A stretch of 63,281 nt of DNA from an uncultured Clostridium sp. (GTDB lineage: Bacteria > Bacillota > Clostridia > Clostridiales > Clostridiaceae): positions 1 to 63,281 of the forward strand of contig CAKVLD010000011.1 in the NCBI GenBank assembly GCA_934755305.1. The letters are read 5' to 3'. This document shows positions 36,285 to 45,348 of this stretch, in pieces. Under the pieces are notes generated by a model. The model was not told the DNA's origin. It was given only the letters and a program-made list of their open reading frames with translations, and made no database searches. The translations under genes and the position numbers were made by a program. Each line of letters opens with the position of its first letter. Position 1 is the first letter of the stretch.

Positions 36285-36572
36285 ATGAATAAGTCATATA
36301 GATATTTAAAAATAATAAAAGCTTTATCTTTGTATTATGGTATGAGTGATAAAGAACTTATAGAGGTGTTAAAGAATAAAGAAAGTAAGTATATACTTTT
36401 ATTATTATTAAAAAAGTATAAGTGCGTAAAAGATGATGAGATAATGCAAGTTTTAAATTATAAAAATAAAAGGAGCATAGCATATAATACTAAGAGAGCA
36501 GAGGAAAAATTATTAATTAACAGAGAATTTAGGGAAAAGTTTTTTGAATTGGAAGAAAACTTGTTAAAATAG
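36285..36572 (+). CDS. Small DnaA-domain-IV-like HTH protein
   Basis: A 95-residue basic, helical protein. Residues 33-95 follow the layout of DnaA domain IV: a helix KYILLLLLKKYKC, a DDEIMQVLNYKNKRSIAY helix-turn-helix and EKLLINREFREKFFELEENL, like the DnaA end in which DHTTV lies in the recognition helix (here NKRSI). No AAA+ part exists. It may bind DNA at DnaA-box-like sites or be a degenerate relative. AAGGTGAT precedes the ATG. It stands alone, 116 bases before rho. Confidence 0.6.
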   Translation: MNKSYRYLKIIKALSLYYGMSDKELIEVLKNKESKYILLLLLKKYKCVKDDEIMQVLNYKNKRSIAYNTKRAEEKLLINREFREKFFELEENLLK

Positions 36573-36688
36573 ATTGTAATAGTTATAATTATCATTAATA
36601 GTCATAGAAATATCATGCCTATTTTCATTTCAAGAGCAAATCAGATTTAAATTCAGATAGATAAATACAATTTTTTGGAGGTGTCATT

Positions 36689-38122
36689 TTGACAAAGGAA
36701 AAATATAAATCTATGACCTTAGTGGAATTAAAAAATATTGCTAAGGAAATAGGAATAAAAAATATATCAAAGTTTAAAAAGAATGAATTGATAGAAGAAA
36801 TATTATCTAATAAGCCTAATAGTATTAAAAAAGATGGAGTTATATTAAGAGAAAAGATAGCACCTAAAGATACCAATAATACTTCAAACAATATAATTAA
36901 TACAAGAAGGTATGAGAATAGAAATAATGAAAGTAATAAAAGTACGGAAAAAACTACAGAAAAAAAAGAACAATTAAAAGCAATGATTAACGATTCTAAT
37001 ACTACTAGAGGTATATTAGAAATATTAGAAAACAATAGTTTTGGATTTTTAAGATGTAAGAATTATTTAACAAGCAATGAAGATATATATGTATCTCCTT
37101 CTCAAATAAGAAGATTCAACTTAAAAACAGGTGATGAGATAGTTGGAAAAGTAAGAGAAGCAAAAGAAGGAGAAAAATTCAAAGCATTATTATTCGTAGA
37201 AAGAGTAAATGGAGAAAGTCCTGAAAAAGCAATAGGCAGAAAAGCTTTTGAAAACCTTGTACCAATATATCCACAAGAAAGATTAAGGCTAGAAACTAAT
37301 AATAAAGGGGATCTTTCATCAAGACTTATGGATATAATATGTCCAATAGGAAAGGGACAAAGAGGTGTTATAGTAGCTCCTCCAAAGGCAGGAAAAACAA
37401 CATTGCTTAAGAAAATAGCTCAAAGTATAACAACTAATCATCCAGAAGTTGTATTAATTGTCTTATTAATAGATGAAAGACCTGAAGAAGTTACAGATAT
37501 GCAAAGAAGTATAAATGGAGAGGTAATATATTCTACTTTTGATGAAGAACCACAAAATCATGCAAAAGTTTCTCAAATTGTTTTAGAAAGAGCTAAGAGA
37601 ATAGTAGAACAAGGTAAGGATGTTGTAATATTATTAGATAGCTTAACTAGGTTATCAAGAGCATATAATTTAACTGTTACACCAACTGGAAGGACTCTTT
37701 CAGGTGGATTAGATCCAGGAGCATTAATTATGCCTAAGAAGTTTTTTGGAGCGGCTAGAAATATTGAAAATGGTGGAAGTTTAACTATTTTAGCAACTGC
37801 TCTTGTTGATACAGGATCAAGAATGGATGATATGATATTTGAAGAATTTAAAGGAACAGGTAATATGGAAGTTCATTTAGATAGAAAGCTTCAAGAAAGA
37901 AGAATATTCCCAGCTATTGATATATATAAATCAGGAACTAGAAAAGAAGATTTATTATTAACACCAGAAGAAAAAGAAGTTTCGTATGCACTTAGAAAAA
38001 CAATGTATAAGGATGGAAATATAGAAACTATAACAGAAAACTTGATAAATATGCTTTATAAAACTAAAAATAATAAAGAATTTGTAGATACATTTGAAAA
38101 AAATAATTTTACGAAGAAATAA
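36689..38122 (+). CDS. rho: Transcription termination factor Rho
   Basis: A 477-residue hexameric RNA helicase. The order is an N-terminal SAP-like segment, a charged Asn/Lys-rich insertion (about 50-105), the cold-shock-like RNA-binding domain (GILEILENNSFGFLR), and the ATPase with P-loop PPKAGKTTLL, DERPEEVTDMQRS and the R-loop region. The start is TTG with GGAGGTG upstream, as in several other genes here. A strong intrinsic terminator follows. Confidence 0.97.
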   Translation: MTKEKYKSMTLVELKNIAKEIGIKNISKFKKNELIEEILSNKPNSIKKDGVILREKIAPKDTNNTSNNIINTRRYENRNNESNKSTEKTTEKKEQLKAMINDSNTTRGILEILENNSFGFLRCKNYLTSNEDIYVSPSQIRRFNLKTGDEIVGKVREAKEGEKFKALLFVERVNGESPEKAIGRKAFENLVPIYPQERLRLETNNKGDLSSRLMDIICPIGKGQRGVIVAPPKAGKTTLLKKIAQSITTNHPEVVLIVLLIDERPEEVTDMQRSINGEVIYSTFDEEPQNHAKVSQIVLERAKRIVEQGKDVVILLDSLTRLSRAYNLTVTPTGRTLSGGLDPGALIMPKKFFGAARNIENGGSLTILATALVDTGSRMDDMIFEEFKGTGNMEVHLDRKLQERRIFPAIDIYKSGTRKEDLLLTPEEKEVSYALRKTMYKDGNIETITENLINMLYKTKNNKEFVDTFEKNNFTKK

Positions 38123-38146
38123 TAAAAAGTAAGATATCTTTAAAAT

Positions 38147-38203
38147 AGACCCTGTATAGTAGACACTAATAAAAGAATGTCTATCTATATAGAGTCTTTT
38201 TTA
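38147..38203 (+). terminator. Terminator after rho
   Basis: AGAC-CT-TATAG-AGACA pairs with TGTCT-CTATA-AG-GTCT with small internal loops, followed by six T. Confidence 0.85.
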
Positions 38204-38232
38204 GGATATCCTTTATAAGATTGATAACTTAC

Positions 38233-39345
38233 TTATTTATTATTTTTATCTTTTATCAAGTTATTTACTATATCAATTATTGATGTAGGTGAATAAGAAT
38301 TTGATAATGTTTTTAAATTTTCTTTCATTTTACTTAAAGTTTCTGGTTCGTATATAAGTTTATTTATAGCATCATTTATTTCCTTGTAATCTTTTATATA
38401 ATAAGCATATCCGTGAGATTCTAAAAGCTCAGCATTTTCGGTTTCTTGTCCAGGAATCACAAAAGGAATTATAAGTGGTATATTTTTGACAATAGCTTCA
38501 GTAACGGTAAGTCCTCCAGGTTTAGAAATTAATACATCTGAGTATTCCATAAATGAAGCAATATCATTTGAAAATCCTACTATATGAATTTTTTTGTTAG
38601 GGTAATTTTTTTGACACTTTTCTAGTAATGACTTTCTAAGTTTTTTGTTATTACCACATATTACCGTGATTCTTAATTTATTTGGATTTTTAAGCAACTC
38701 ATCTAAAACATAAGAAATATTAGTAAGGCCCATACTTCCACTCATAAGAAGTAAACTAAAGTATTCCTTATCTTTAACAAAATTAATATTATTATCTTTT
38801 TCGTAAAAGTTTTCTTTTATAGGAATCCCTATAGGATATATAATTTCAGCCTTGATTCCTTCTTCTATTAGAAATTTTTTAGTACTTTCACTAGCAGTGA
38901 TATATGAATCAACTAAAGGATGTATATAAGTATAATGTGCCTTGAAATCTGTAACAACAGAAATAAAAGGAATATTAAGACCTTTAGCTTTTAATTTACA
39001 TATTATATTAACGGTAAAAGGATGTGTTGCTATTATTATATCAGGATTTTCCTTTTCAATAAGTTTTAAAAGTTTTCTTTGAACATTAAAAAAGAAACTA
39101 AAGGTTACCTTATTTGAAAAATTATTGTCAGTTAACTTATAAAAGAAACCGTAAGTTTTAGGAAATAGCGATGCAAAAATTTCATAGCCCATAACTATAA
39201 TTTTATTAAATAATTTATCGGTATTTGCTAAAAAATCACGTTTTACACATTCAAATCCAGCTGCAGTAAGAGTTTGAATTAATGAATTAGCAGCTTGATT
39301 ATGACCTTGCCCCGTTGAGGTAGTTAAGATTAAAACTTTTTTCAT
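38233..39345 (-). CDS. UgtP/MGDG-synthase family glycosyltransferase
   Basis: A 370-residue GT28-type enzyme related to processive diacylglycerol glucosyltransferases. The N-terminal TSTGQGHNQAANSL is the lipid-acceptor motif of the MGDG synthase family, and SKPGGLTVTEAI with PGQETENAELL is the sugar-nucleotide site. It probably glycosylates diacylglycerol to make membrane glycolipids, which can also anchor lipoteichoic acid; the LtaS-like gene of this window may be a functional partner. The gene is monocistronic on the minus strand. Confidence 0.87.
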   Translation of the reverse strand: MKKVLILTTSTGQGHNQAANSLIQTLTAAGFECVKRDFLANTDKLFNKIIVMGYEIFASLFPKTYGFFYKLTDNNFSNKVTFSFFFNVQRKLLKLIEKENPDIIIATHPFTVNIICKLKAKGLNIPFISVVTDFKAHYTYIHPLVDSYITASESTKKFLIEEGIKAEIIYPIGIPIKENFYEKDNNINFVKDKEYFSLLLMSGSMGLTNISYVLDELLKNPNKLRITVICGNNKKLRKSLLEKCQKNYPNKKIHIVGFSNDIASFMEYSDVLISKPGGLTVTEAIVKNIPLIIPFVIPGQETENAELLESHGYAYYIKDYKEINDAINKLIYEPETLSKMKENLKTLSNSYSPTSIIDIVNNLIKDKNNK

Positions 39346-39419
39346 TCAATCCACTCGTTTCTATATAAAATGGTACATATATATTATTCTATAAAATATA
39401 AAATCTTACACATACAAGT

Positions 39420-39449
39420 AAAGAAAATGGGAAAGACAATGTCTTTCCC
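39420..39449 (-). terminator. Terminator of rpmE
   Basis: GGGAAAGAC / GTCTTTCCC with a three-base loop; on the minus strand ATTTTCTTT follows. Confidence 0.7.
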
Positions 39450-39457
39450 AGAAATTC

Positions 39458-39670
39458 TTATTTACCTTGGTTAAGGTTAAATCTCTTATTGAACTTATCA
39501 ACTCTACCGCCGATGTCCATGATTTTTTGCTTACCAGTGAAGAATGGGTGGCATTTAGAGCATATTTCTACTTTAAGTTCTTTTTTAACTGAACCAGTTG
39601 TAAAAGTATTTCCACATGCACACTTAACCACTGCGTCGTGATGGTATTCTGGATGTATGCCTTCTCTCAT
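39458..39670 (-). CDS. rpmE: 50S ribosomal protein L31, zinc type
   Basis: A 70-residue L31 of the Zn-binding C+ form: Cys in KCACGNTF and ICSKCHPFFTGKQK. The motif GGRVDKFNKRF near the C-terminus is standard. GAGGTG precedes the ATG. Between promoter and gene lies a perfect palindrome AATACATA/TATGTATT (39690-39707), possibly a leader hairpin for autoregulation. Confidence 0.97.
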   Translation of the reverse strand: MREGIHPEYHHDAVVKCACGNTFTTGSVKKELKVEICSKCHPFFTGKQKIMDIGGRVDKFNKRFNLNQGK

Positions 39671-39723
39671 TTATTTCACCTCTTTCAATAATACATATGT
39701 ATGTATTTCTATATAACTACTAA

Positions 39724-39752
39724 AGTATATCATAGCATATTTTTATCGTCAA
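39724..39752 (-). promoter_or_regulatory. Sigma-A promoter of rpmE
   Basis: On the minus strand TTGACG (39752-39747), 17 bases, TATACT (39729-39724). Confidence 0.8.
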
Positions 39753-39762
39753 TAAATTAATA

Positions 39763-39791
39763 TTGGTTAAGAAATAATTAAATGCTATAAT
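39763..39791 (+). promoter_or_regulatory. Sigma-A promoter of tdk
   Basis: TTGGTT (39763-39768), 17 bases, TATAAT (39786-39791), divergent from the rpmE promoter with 10 bases between the two -35 elements. Confidence 0.8.
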
Positions 39792-39824
39792 CAGATGATG
39801 ATAAAGTTTTAAGGAGAGAAAAAG

Positions 39825-40412
39825 ATGAGTAAATTATATTTTAGATATGGAGCAATGAATTCGGGAAAGTCAACTCATTTGATGCAAGTTGCATATAATT
39901 ATGAAGAAAGAGGGTTAAGAGTTGTACTATTAAAACCTGCTACTGATAAAAAAGGTGGAGACAAGTTAATATCTAGATTAGGTGTTACTAGAAAAGTAGA
40001 TATGGTAATAGCTCATGAAGATGATATATATGAAAGAGTTCAAGAAGATATAAATAATAACGGTAAGTTAGATTGTATTTTAGTAGATGAAGTTCAATTT
40101 ATGAAGTCATATCAAATAGATCAACTGTTTTCTATTGCAGTTAAGTTAGATATACCTGTAATATGTTATGGATTAAGAACAGATTTTTTAATGGAAGGAT
40201 TCGAAGGAAGTACTAGACTTTTATTATTAGCTCATAGTATAGAAGAAATGAAGACTATTTGTAAATGTGGAAGCAAGGCAGTAGTAAATGCTAGAAAAAT
40301 AAATGGGAAGTTTGTATTTGCAGGAGAGCAGATAGCTATAGATAATGTAGATAATGTAGAATATGAATCATTATGTGGAAAGTGTTATTATAAATTTAAA
40401 GAAGAAAAATAA
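39825..40412 (+). CDS. tdk: Thymidine kinase
   Basis: A 195-residue type II thymidine kinase: P-loop GAMNSGKSTHLM, Walker-B-like LVDEVQF, the lasso region and four zinc Cys (CKCG and CGKC). It phosphorylates thymidine in the pyrimidine salvage pathway. GGAGAG precedes the ATG. It is followed after 20 bases by the YqhQ-PrmC gene, as in many clostridia. Confidence 0.97.
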   Translation: MSKLYFRYGAMNSGKSTHLMQVAYNYEERGLRVVLLKPATDKKGGDKLISRLGVTRKVDMVIAHEDDIYERVQEDINNNGKLDCILVDEVQFMKSYQIDQLFSIAVKLDIPVICYGLRTDFLMEGFEGSTRLLLLAHSIEEMKTICKCGSKAVVNARKINGKFVFAGEQIAIDNVDNVEYESLCGKCYYKFKEEK

Positions 40413-40432
40413 TTTTAGAAAGAGATGAGTTA

Positions 40433-42190
40433 ATGAAAAAGTGTGATGTGGGAGGTCAGGCTGTAATAGAAGGAGTTATGATGCGTGGCTCTAAAGGCAC
40501 AGCTATAGCTGTAAGAAAAGAAAATGGAGAAATTGAAACAAAACTTGAAAGGTTTATATCTATAACTCAAAAATATAAATTTCTAAATATACCTTTTATA
40601 AGAGGGATATTTGTATTAATTGACTCTTTAAAGATAGGAATAAAAACTTTGAATTATTCAGCATCTTTTTTTGAAGATGAAGAGGAAAAGTCAAAGTTTG
40701 AGGTATGGTTACAAGAAAGGTTTGGAGAAAAAGCAGAAAACATTCTTATAACATTAACTATGATAACATCTTTTTTGGTAGCAATAGGATTATTTGTTGG
40801 AATACCAACAGCTATAGCAAATATTTTCGAAGGTACAGGAATTTCAACTATTAGCTTGAATTTAATAGAGGCGATAATAAGGATAATTATACTTATTTTC
40901 TATATATGGGGTATAAGTAAGTTTGATGATATTTATAGAGTATTTCAATATCATGGAGCAGAGCATAAAACAATATTTTGTTATGAAGCAGAAGAGAAGT
41001 TAACAGTAGAAAATGTGAAGAAGTTTTCAAGATTTCATCCAAGATGTGGGACTAACTTTTTATTTTTAATTATGATTGTAAGTATATTTGTAATATCATT
41101 AACTGGATGGGGAGGATTTTTTGAAAGATTATTATTAAGAGTTATATTAATCCCAATTGTATCAGGAATAACTTATGAAATAATAAAATGGCTTGGTAGA
41201 AATAATAATATGTTAGCAAAAATTATAGCCTATCCAGGGTTACAACTTCAAAAGTTAACAACAAGAGAACCGGAAGGAGATCAGATAGAAGTGGCAATAG
41301 CATCATTAATGAAAGCAGAAGGAATTAAACAGAAAAAAACTATAGGTGAATTGTTAAATATAGGTACTAAAACTTTGAATGAAGTTAATATTGACACATC
41401 AAGATTAGATTCTCAATTATTATTAGGAAAAGTTTTAAATAAAGATAAGCTATATTTAATAACTAATAATGATAAGGAAGTAGAGGAATCAGATACAAAA
41501 GAATATCTGAAATTAATAGAAAAAAGAAAAAATAAAATGCCTATAAGATATATTTTAGGTGAATGTGATTTCATGGGATTAGATTTTCATGTAGAAGAGG
41601 GGGTACTAATTCCTAGAAGTGATACTGAGGTATTAGTTGAAGAAGTTCTAAACAGAATAGGTGAAGATGAAAGTTTAATGGTGTGCGATCTTTGTTCAGG
41701 AAGTGGAGCTATAGGAATCGCACTTGCACATTACAGAAATAATATAAAAGTTGATGCTATAGATTATTATGATATTCCTGAAAAAGTAACTAAAATGAAT
41801 ATTATAAAAAATAATTTACAAGATAGGATTAACTTTATAAAAAGTGATCTTCTTAAAGAAGCTATAAAATTAGAAAAAGTATATGATATAATAGTTTCAA
41901 ATCCACCATATATAAAAGAAGAAGAGATTGGTAAACTTATGTCAGATGTTAAAGATTATGAACCACATACTGCTTTAAGCGGTGGAGAAGATGGCCTTAT
42001 ATTTTACAGAAGAATAGTTGAAGAAAGTAGAAAAGTTTTAAAAGAAAATGGAATACTTTCTTTTGAAATTGGATATGATCAAGGAGAGGACGTAAAAAAA
42101 CTTATGGAATCTAACGGTTATGAAGAAGTTAAGGTTATAAGAGACCTTGCGGGGCTTGATAGAGTTGTTATTGGGATTCTAAAAAGTTGA
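40433..42190 (+). CDS. prmC: YqhQ (DUF1385) - PrmC fusion protein
   Basis: A 585-residue single frame joining two proteins. Residues 1 to about 300 are a DUF1385/YqhQ membrane protein (VGGQAVIEGVMMRG, several helices, YHGAEHKTIFCYE, FHPRCGTNFLF). Residues from about 302 are PrmC, the release-factor glutamine methyltransferase, with SAM motif DLCSGSGAIGIALA and catalytic NPPY. PrmC methylates the GGQ Gln of RF1, whose gene prfA is next. The joint is in frame and without stops. Whether the chain stays joined is unknown. The start has a weak AGAGATGAG site. Confidence 0.92.
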   Translation: MKKCDVGGQAVIEGVMMRGSKGTAIAVRKENGEIETKLERFISITQKYKFLNIPFIRGIFVLIDSLKIGIKTLNYSASFFEDEEEKSKFEVWLQERFGEKAENILITLTMITSFLVAIGLFVGIPTAIANIFEGTGISTISLNLIEAIIRIIILIFYIWGISKFDDIYRVFQYHGAEHKTIFCYEAEEKLTVENVKKFSRFHPRCGTNFLFLIMIVSIFVISLTGWGGFFERLLLRVILIPIVSGITYEIIKWLGRNNNMLAKIIAYPGLQLQKLTTREPEGDQIEVAIASLMKAEGIKQKKTIGELLNIGTKTLNEVNIDTSRLDSQLLLGKVLNKDKLYLITNNDKEVEESDTKEYLKLIEKRKNKMPIRYILGECDFMGLDFHVEEGVLIPRSDTEVLVEEVLNRIGEDESLMVCDLCSGSGAIGIALAHYRNNIKVDAIDYYDIPEKVTKMNIIKNNLQDRINFIKSDLLKEAIKLEKVYDIIVSNPPYIKEEEIGKLMSDVKDYEPHTALSGGEDGLIFYRRIVEESRKVLKENGILSFEIGYDQGEDVKKLMESNGYEEVKVIRDLAGLDRVVIGILKS

Positions 42191-42216
42191 TAATAATAAA
42201 TACATTGTGCTATAAT
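42187..42216 (+). promoter_or_regulatory. Sigma-A promoter of prfA
   Basis: TTGATA (42187-42192, over the prmC stop), 18 bases, TATAAT (42211-42216). Confidence 0.65.
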
Positions 42217-42252
42217 ATTAAGATGTGAAAAAATGAGATACGGAGTGATATC

Positions 42253-43335
42253 ATGTTATTAGATAAATTAGCTTTTATAGAAAATAAATACGATGAATTA
42301 TCTGTAAAAATTAGTGATCCTTCAATAATGGCTAACCAAAATGAATGGAGAAAGCTTTGCAAAGAGCATGCTGATTTAGAGATAATAGTAAATGCTTATA
42401 GAGAATATAAAACAGTTATTGATGATTTGCAAGCAAACAAGGAAATGCTTCAAGAAGAAAGCGATAAAGAAATGAGAGAAATGCTTCAAGAAGAAATAGG
42501 ATCATTAACTGAAAGAGAAGCAGAATTAGAAAATGAAATACAAATATTATTATTACCTAAAGATCCAAATGATGATAAGAACGTTTTTGTAGAAATTAGA
42601 GCTGGTGCAGGTGGAGACGAAGCAGCTTTATTTGCAGCTAATCTATTTAGAATGTACACAAGATTTGCTGAAAATAATAGATGGACAGTAGAGCTTATGA
42701 GTGCAAATGAAACAGACATTGGTGGATTTAAAGAAGTTGTATTTATGGTTAAAGGACATGGAGCTTATTCGAAATTAAAATATGAAAGTGGAGTTCATAG
42801 AGTACAAAGAGTTCCAGATACAGAATCAAGTGGTAGAATACATACATCTACAGCAACAGTTGCTGTACTTCCAGAAGTAGATGATGTTGAAATAGAAATT
42901 AATGAAAAAGACTTAAAAATTGACGTGTTTAGAGCATCTGGTAACGGTGGACAATGCGTTAATACTACAGATTCAGCTGTAAGAATGACTCACTTACCAA
43001 CTGGACTTGTAGTTTCATGTCAAGATGAAAAGTCACAATTAAAGAATAAAGAAAAAGCCCTTAAGGTTTTAAGAGCAAGACTTTATGAAAAGGCAGAAGC
43101 AGAAAGACATGCTGGAATTGCAGAAGATAGAAAGAGCCAAGTAGGTACAGGAGATAGAAGTGAAAGAATAAGAACTTACAATTATCCTCAAGGAAGAGTT
43201 ACTGATCATAGAATAGGTTTAACATTATATAAGTTAGAAACATTCCTAAATGGAGAAATAGATGAAATTCTTAACGCTTTAATAACAGCCGATCAAGCTG
43301 AAAAAATGAAGAAGATGGGTAACACTGCTAATTAA
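42253..43335 (+). CDS. prfA: Peptide chain release factor 1
   Basis: A 360-residue class I release factor. The catalytic GGQ is in SGNGGQCVNTTDSAVR, and the stop-codon-reading PxT element is seen as PDT in RVPDTESSGRIHTS. It ends translation at UAA and UAG. It follows its modifying enzyme PrmC and has its own promoter and terminator. Confidence 0.97.
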   Translation: MLLDKLAFIENKYDELSVKISDPSIMANQNEWRKLCKEHADLEIIVNAYREYKTVIDDLQANKEMLQEESDKEMREMLQEEIGSLTEREAELENEIQILLLPKDPNDDKNVFVEIRAGAGGDEAALFAANLFRMYTRFAENNRWTVELMSANETDIGGFKEVVFMVKGHGAYSKLKYESGVHRVQRVPDTESSGRIHTSTATVAVLPEVDDVEIEINEKDLKIDVFRASGNGGQCVNTTDSAVRMTHLPTGLVVSCQDEKSQLKNKEKALKVLRARLYEKAEAERHAGIAEDRKSQVGTGDRSERIRTYNYPQGRVTDHRIGLTLYKLETFLNGEIDEILNALITADQAEKMKKMGNTAN

Positions 43336-43344
43336 TATTTTATT

Positions 43345-43377
43345 AAAGCCTTGCATTTGTATGTAAGGCTTTTATTA
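43345..43377 (+). terminator. Terminator after prfA
   Basis: AAAGCCTT / AAGGCTTT with a partly paired loop, then T-rich sequence. Confidence 0.82.
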
Positions 43378-43406
43378 TATGTATTGATATTAAAGGGGGG
43401 ATTACA

Positions 43407-43994
43407 TTGGATATATATAAGGCTTTAAAATTAGAAAAAAAATATGAGAAAATATATTATTCAATAATGATATTTTTAATAATTATCCTTCCTATATCCG
43501 TTTTTTTAGCTGGACTTATTCAACCTTTTTATATAATTAGCTTAATTATATTAGAAGCATTAATAGGATTGTCTATATTAAGAAGGATAAATAGTATGTC
43601 CCTAAAATATTCTTGTCATAATAATAGACTAAAAATTAAAAGTGGTCTTTTTAAAAAAGAAGGCTTATTGTTTTGTGATAAGGTTGTATTAGTTCATACT
43701 GAAAAAATGGAAGAAGATATGGAAATTATTATTATCACATCTGTTAACTTTAAAAATAAAAAATTACGATTAATAACAAAACAATTTTTGAAAAGATATC
43801 CAGCTATAAGAGAAGAATTTGAAAGAATAAAAGAAAATAATCCAGATAATATATATTATTATCAAGTGGTTAGATATGGTGGATTAAATAAGTATGTGTT
43901 ATTAGATACTATATATAAAAATTGCGTTAAGTCAGTATATACTGAAGAAGGAATACAAAATATTAAAATTTCAAGAGGGCAAACATTAGTGTAA
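43407..43994 (+). CDS. Membrane protein of unknown function
   Basis: A 195-residue protein with two transmembrane helices in the first 60 residues and a soluble, beta-rich basic tail (about 65-135) with the spacing of a bacterial PH-like domain, ending in a short helical region. The start is TTG with AAAGGGGGG six bases before it. It lies 21 bases upstream of sua5 in a probable operon. I do not recognise a specific family. Confidence 0.7.
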   Translation: MDIYKALKLEKKYEKIYYSIMIFLIIILPISVFLAGLIQPFYIISLIILEALIGLSILRRINSMSLKYSCHNNRLKIKSGLFKKEGLLFCDKVVLVHTEKMEEDMEIIIITSVNFKNKKLRLITKQFLKRYPAIREEFERIKENNPDNIYYYQVVRYGGLNKYVLLDTIYKNCVKSVYTEEGIQNIKISRGQTLV

Positions 43995-44015
43995 ATAGAA
44001 AGAAGGAAGATAGCC

Positions 44016-45068
44016 TTGGAAACAAAAGTAGCTATAATTAACAATTTAGATAAAGATTTAAAATTTATAAAAGAAGCTGCTGAAACGATTAAGAAATCAG
44101 GTTTGGTAGTTTTTCCAACAGAAACTGTTTATGGTTTAGGAGCAAATGCTTTAGATGAAGAAGCAGTAAAGAAAATATTTGAAGCTAAGGGAAGACCGCA
44201 AGATAATCCTTTAATAGTTCATGTGTCAGATATTTCACAAGTAGATGATTTAGCAAAGGATATACCGGAAGTAGCAAAAAAAATGATGTTAAAATTCTGG
44301 CCAGGACCTCTTACTATAATACTTAATAAAAAAGATATAATACCAAATAGAACAAGTGCAAATCTTGATACTATAGGGATAAGAATGCCAGATGATGAGA
44401 TAGCCTTAAAATTAATAAAATTATCTAAGACTCCAATAGCTGCGCCATCTGCTAATATAAGTGGTAGACCAAGTCCTACAGATATAGAAAGATGTGTTGA
44501 AGATTTATCAGGTAGAGTAGACTATATAATAGGGGGAGAAAAAAGCAGAGTTGGAGTAGAATCAACAATAATTGATTGTACAGTTAATCCTCCTATAGTT
44601 TTAAGACCAGGTGGAACTACTGTAGAGATGTTGAAGGAGATAGATGAAAGAATTGAATTAGATAAGGGACTAATGAGTAAGCCGACAGAAGATTTTAAGC
44701 CTAAAGCACCTGGAATGAAATATAGACATTATGCACCTAAAGCAAAGGTAAGGATAGTATCAGGAAAAAGGGAAAAAACTATTGAAAAAATTTGCGAGAT
44801 GGTACACAATTATATAGAGAATGGAAAAAAAGTTGGTATTATGGCTTCGGCAGAAAATAGTAGATACTATAAAGAAGGGACTGTTAAAGTTCTTGGTAGT
44901 AGCTTGAAATTAGAAGATGTAGCTCATAATCTTTTTGAATCATTAAGAAGTTTTGATGACATGGGAATGGATATTATAATAGCAGAAGCTTTTGAGGAAA
45001 AAGGTGTAGGAATAGCTATTATGAATAGATTAAAAAAGTCAGCCGGATACGATATAATAACTGTTTAA
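44016..45068 (+). CDS. Threonylcarbamoyl-AMP synthase, Sua5 type
   Basis: A 350-residue enzyme with an N-terminal YrdC domain (FPTETVYGLGANAL, KGRPQDNPLIVH, TPIAAPSANISGRPSPT) and a C-terminal Sua5 domain linked by APGMKYRHYAPKA. It makes TC-AMP from Thr, bicarbonate and ATP for t6A tRNA modification; TsaD at 7338 uses the product. The start is TTG with AAGGAAG upstream. In related genomes the next gene is ywlE; here only a remnant is seen. Confidence 0.95.
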   Translation: METKVAIINNLDKDLKFIKEAAETIKKSGLVVFPTETVYGLGANALDEEAVKKIFEAKGRPQDNPLIVHVSDISQVDDLAKDIPEVAKKMMLKFWPGPLTIILNKKDIIPNRTSANLDTIGIRMPDDEIALKLIKLSKTPIAAPSANISGRPSPTDIERCVEDLSGRVDYIIGGEKSRVGVESTIIDCTVNPPIVLRPGGTTVEMLKEIDERIELDKGLMSKPTEDFKPKAPGMKYRHYAPKAKVRIVSGKREKTIEKICEMVHNYIENGKKVGIMASAENSRYYKEGTVKVLGSSLKLEDVAHNLFESLRSFDDMGMDIIIAEAFEEKGVGIAIMNRLKKSAGYDIITV

Positions 45069-45079
45069 GAGGTGAAACA

Positions 45080-45232
45080 ATGAAGACTTTGTTTGTTAAA
45101 GTGAATGAAGAAGATAAATTATATATTTTATTTATTTACTTAAGTGGATTTGAGCTTCATTGTAATTTTTTTGATTTAAAAAGAATAATAAATATATTTA
45201 ATTTAAATAATAAGGCATTCATTTTTTCGTAA
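45080..45232 (+). pseudogene. Probable ywlE (protein-arginine/tyrosine phosphatase) remnant
   Basis: A 50-codon frame with good ribosome site GAGGTG starts MKTLFVKVNEED. Low-molecular-weight phosphatases of the YwlE type start MKxLFVCTGNTCRSPMAE, and ywlE sits between sua5 and rpiB in many Firmicutes. Only the first residues match; the P-loop CxxxxCR is gone and the rest is Phe/Ile-rich. A 10-base hairpin and a stray AAAGGAGG (near 45300) follow before rpiB. I read this as a decayed ywlE; it could instead be a genuine small protein. Confidence 0.5.
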
Positions 45233-45348
45233 TATATAGATTAGTTGAGAGAAAGAATAAATCTATATATTTGAATTATCTAATTAGTTCATATGAAAAA
45301 AGGAGGCCTTTAATTATATAAATTTTAAAGTTTAGGAGGATATATATT

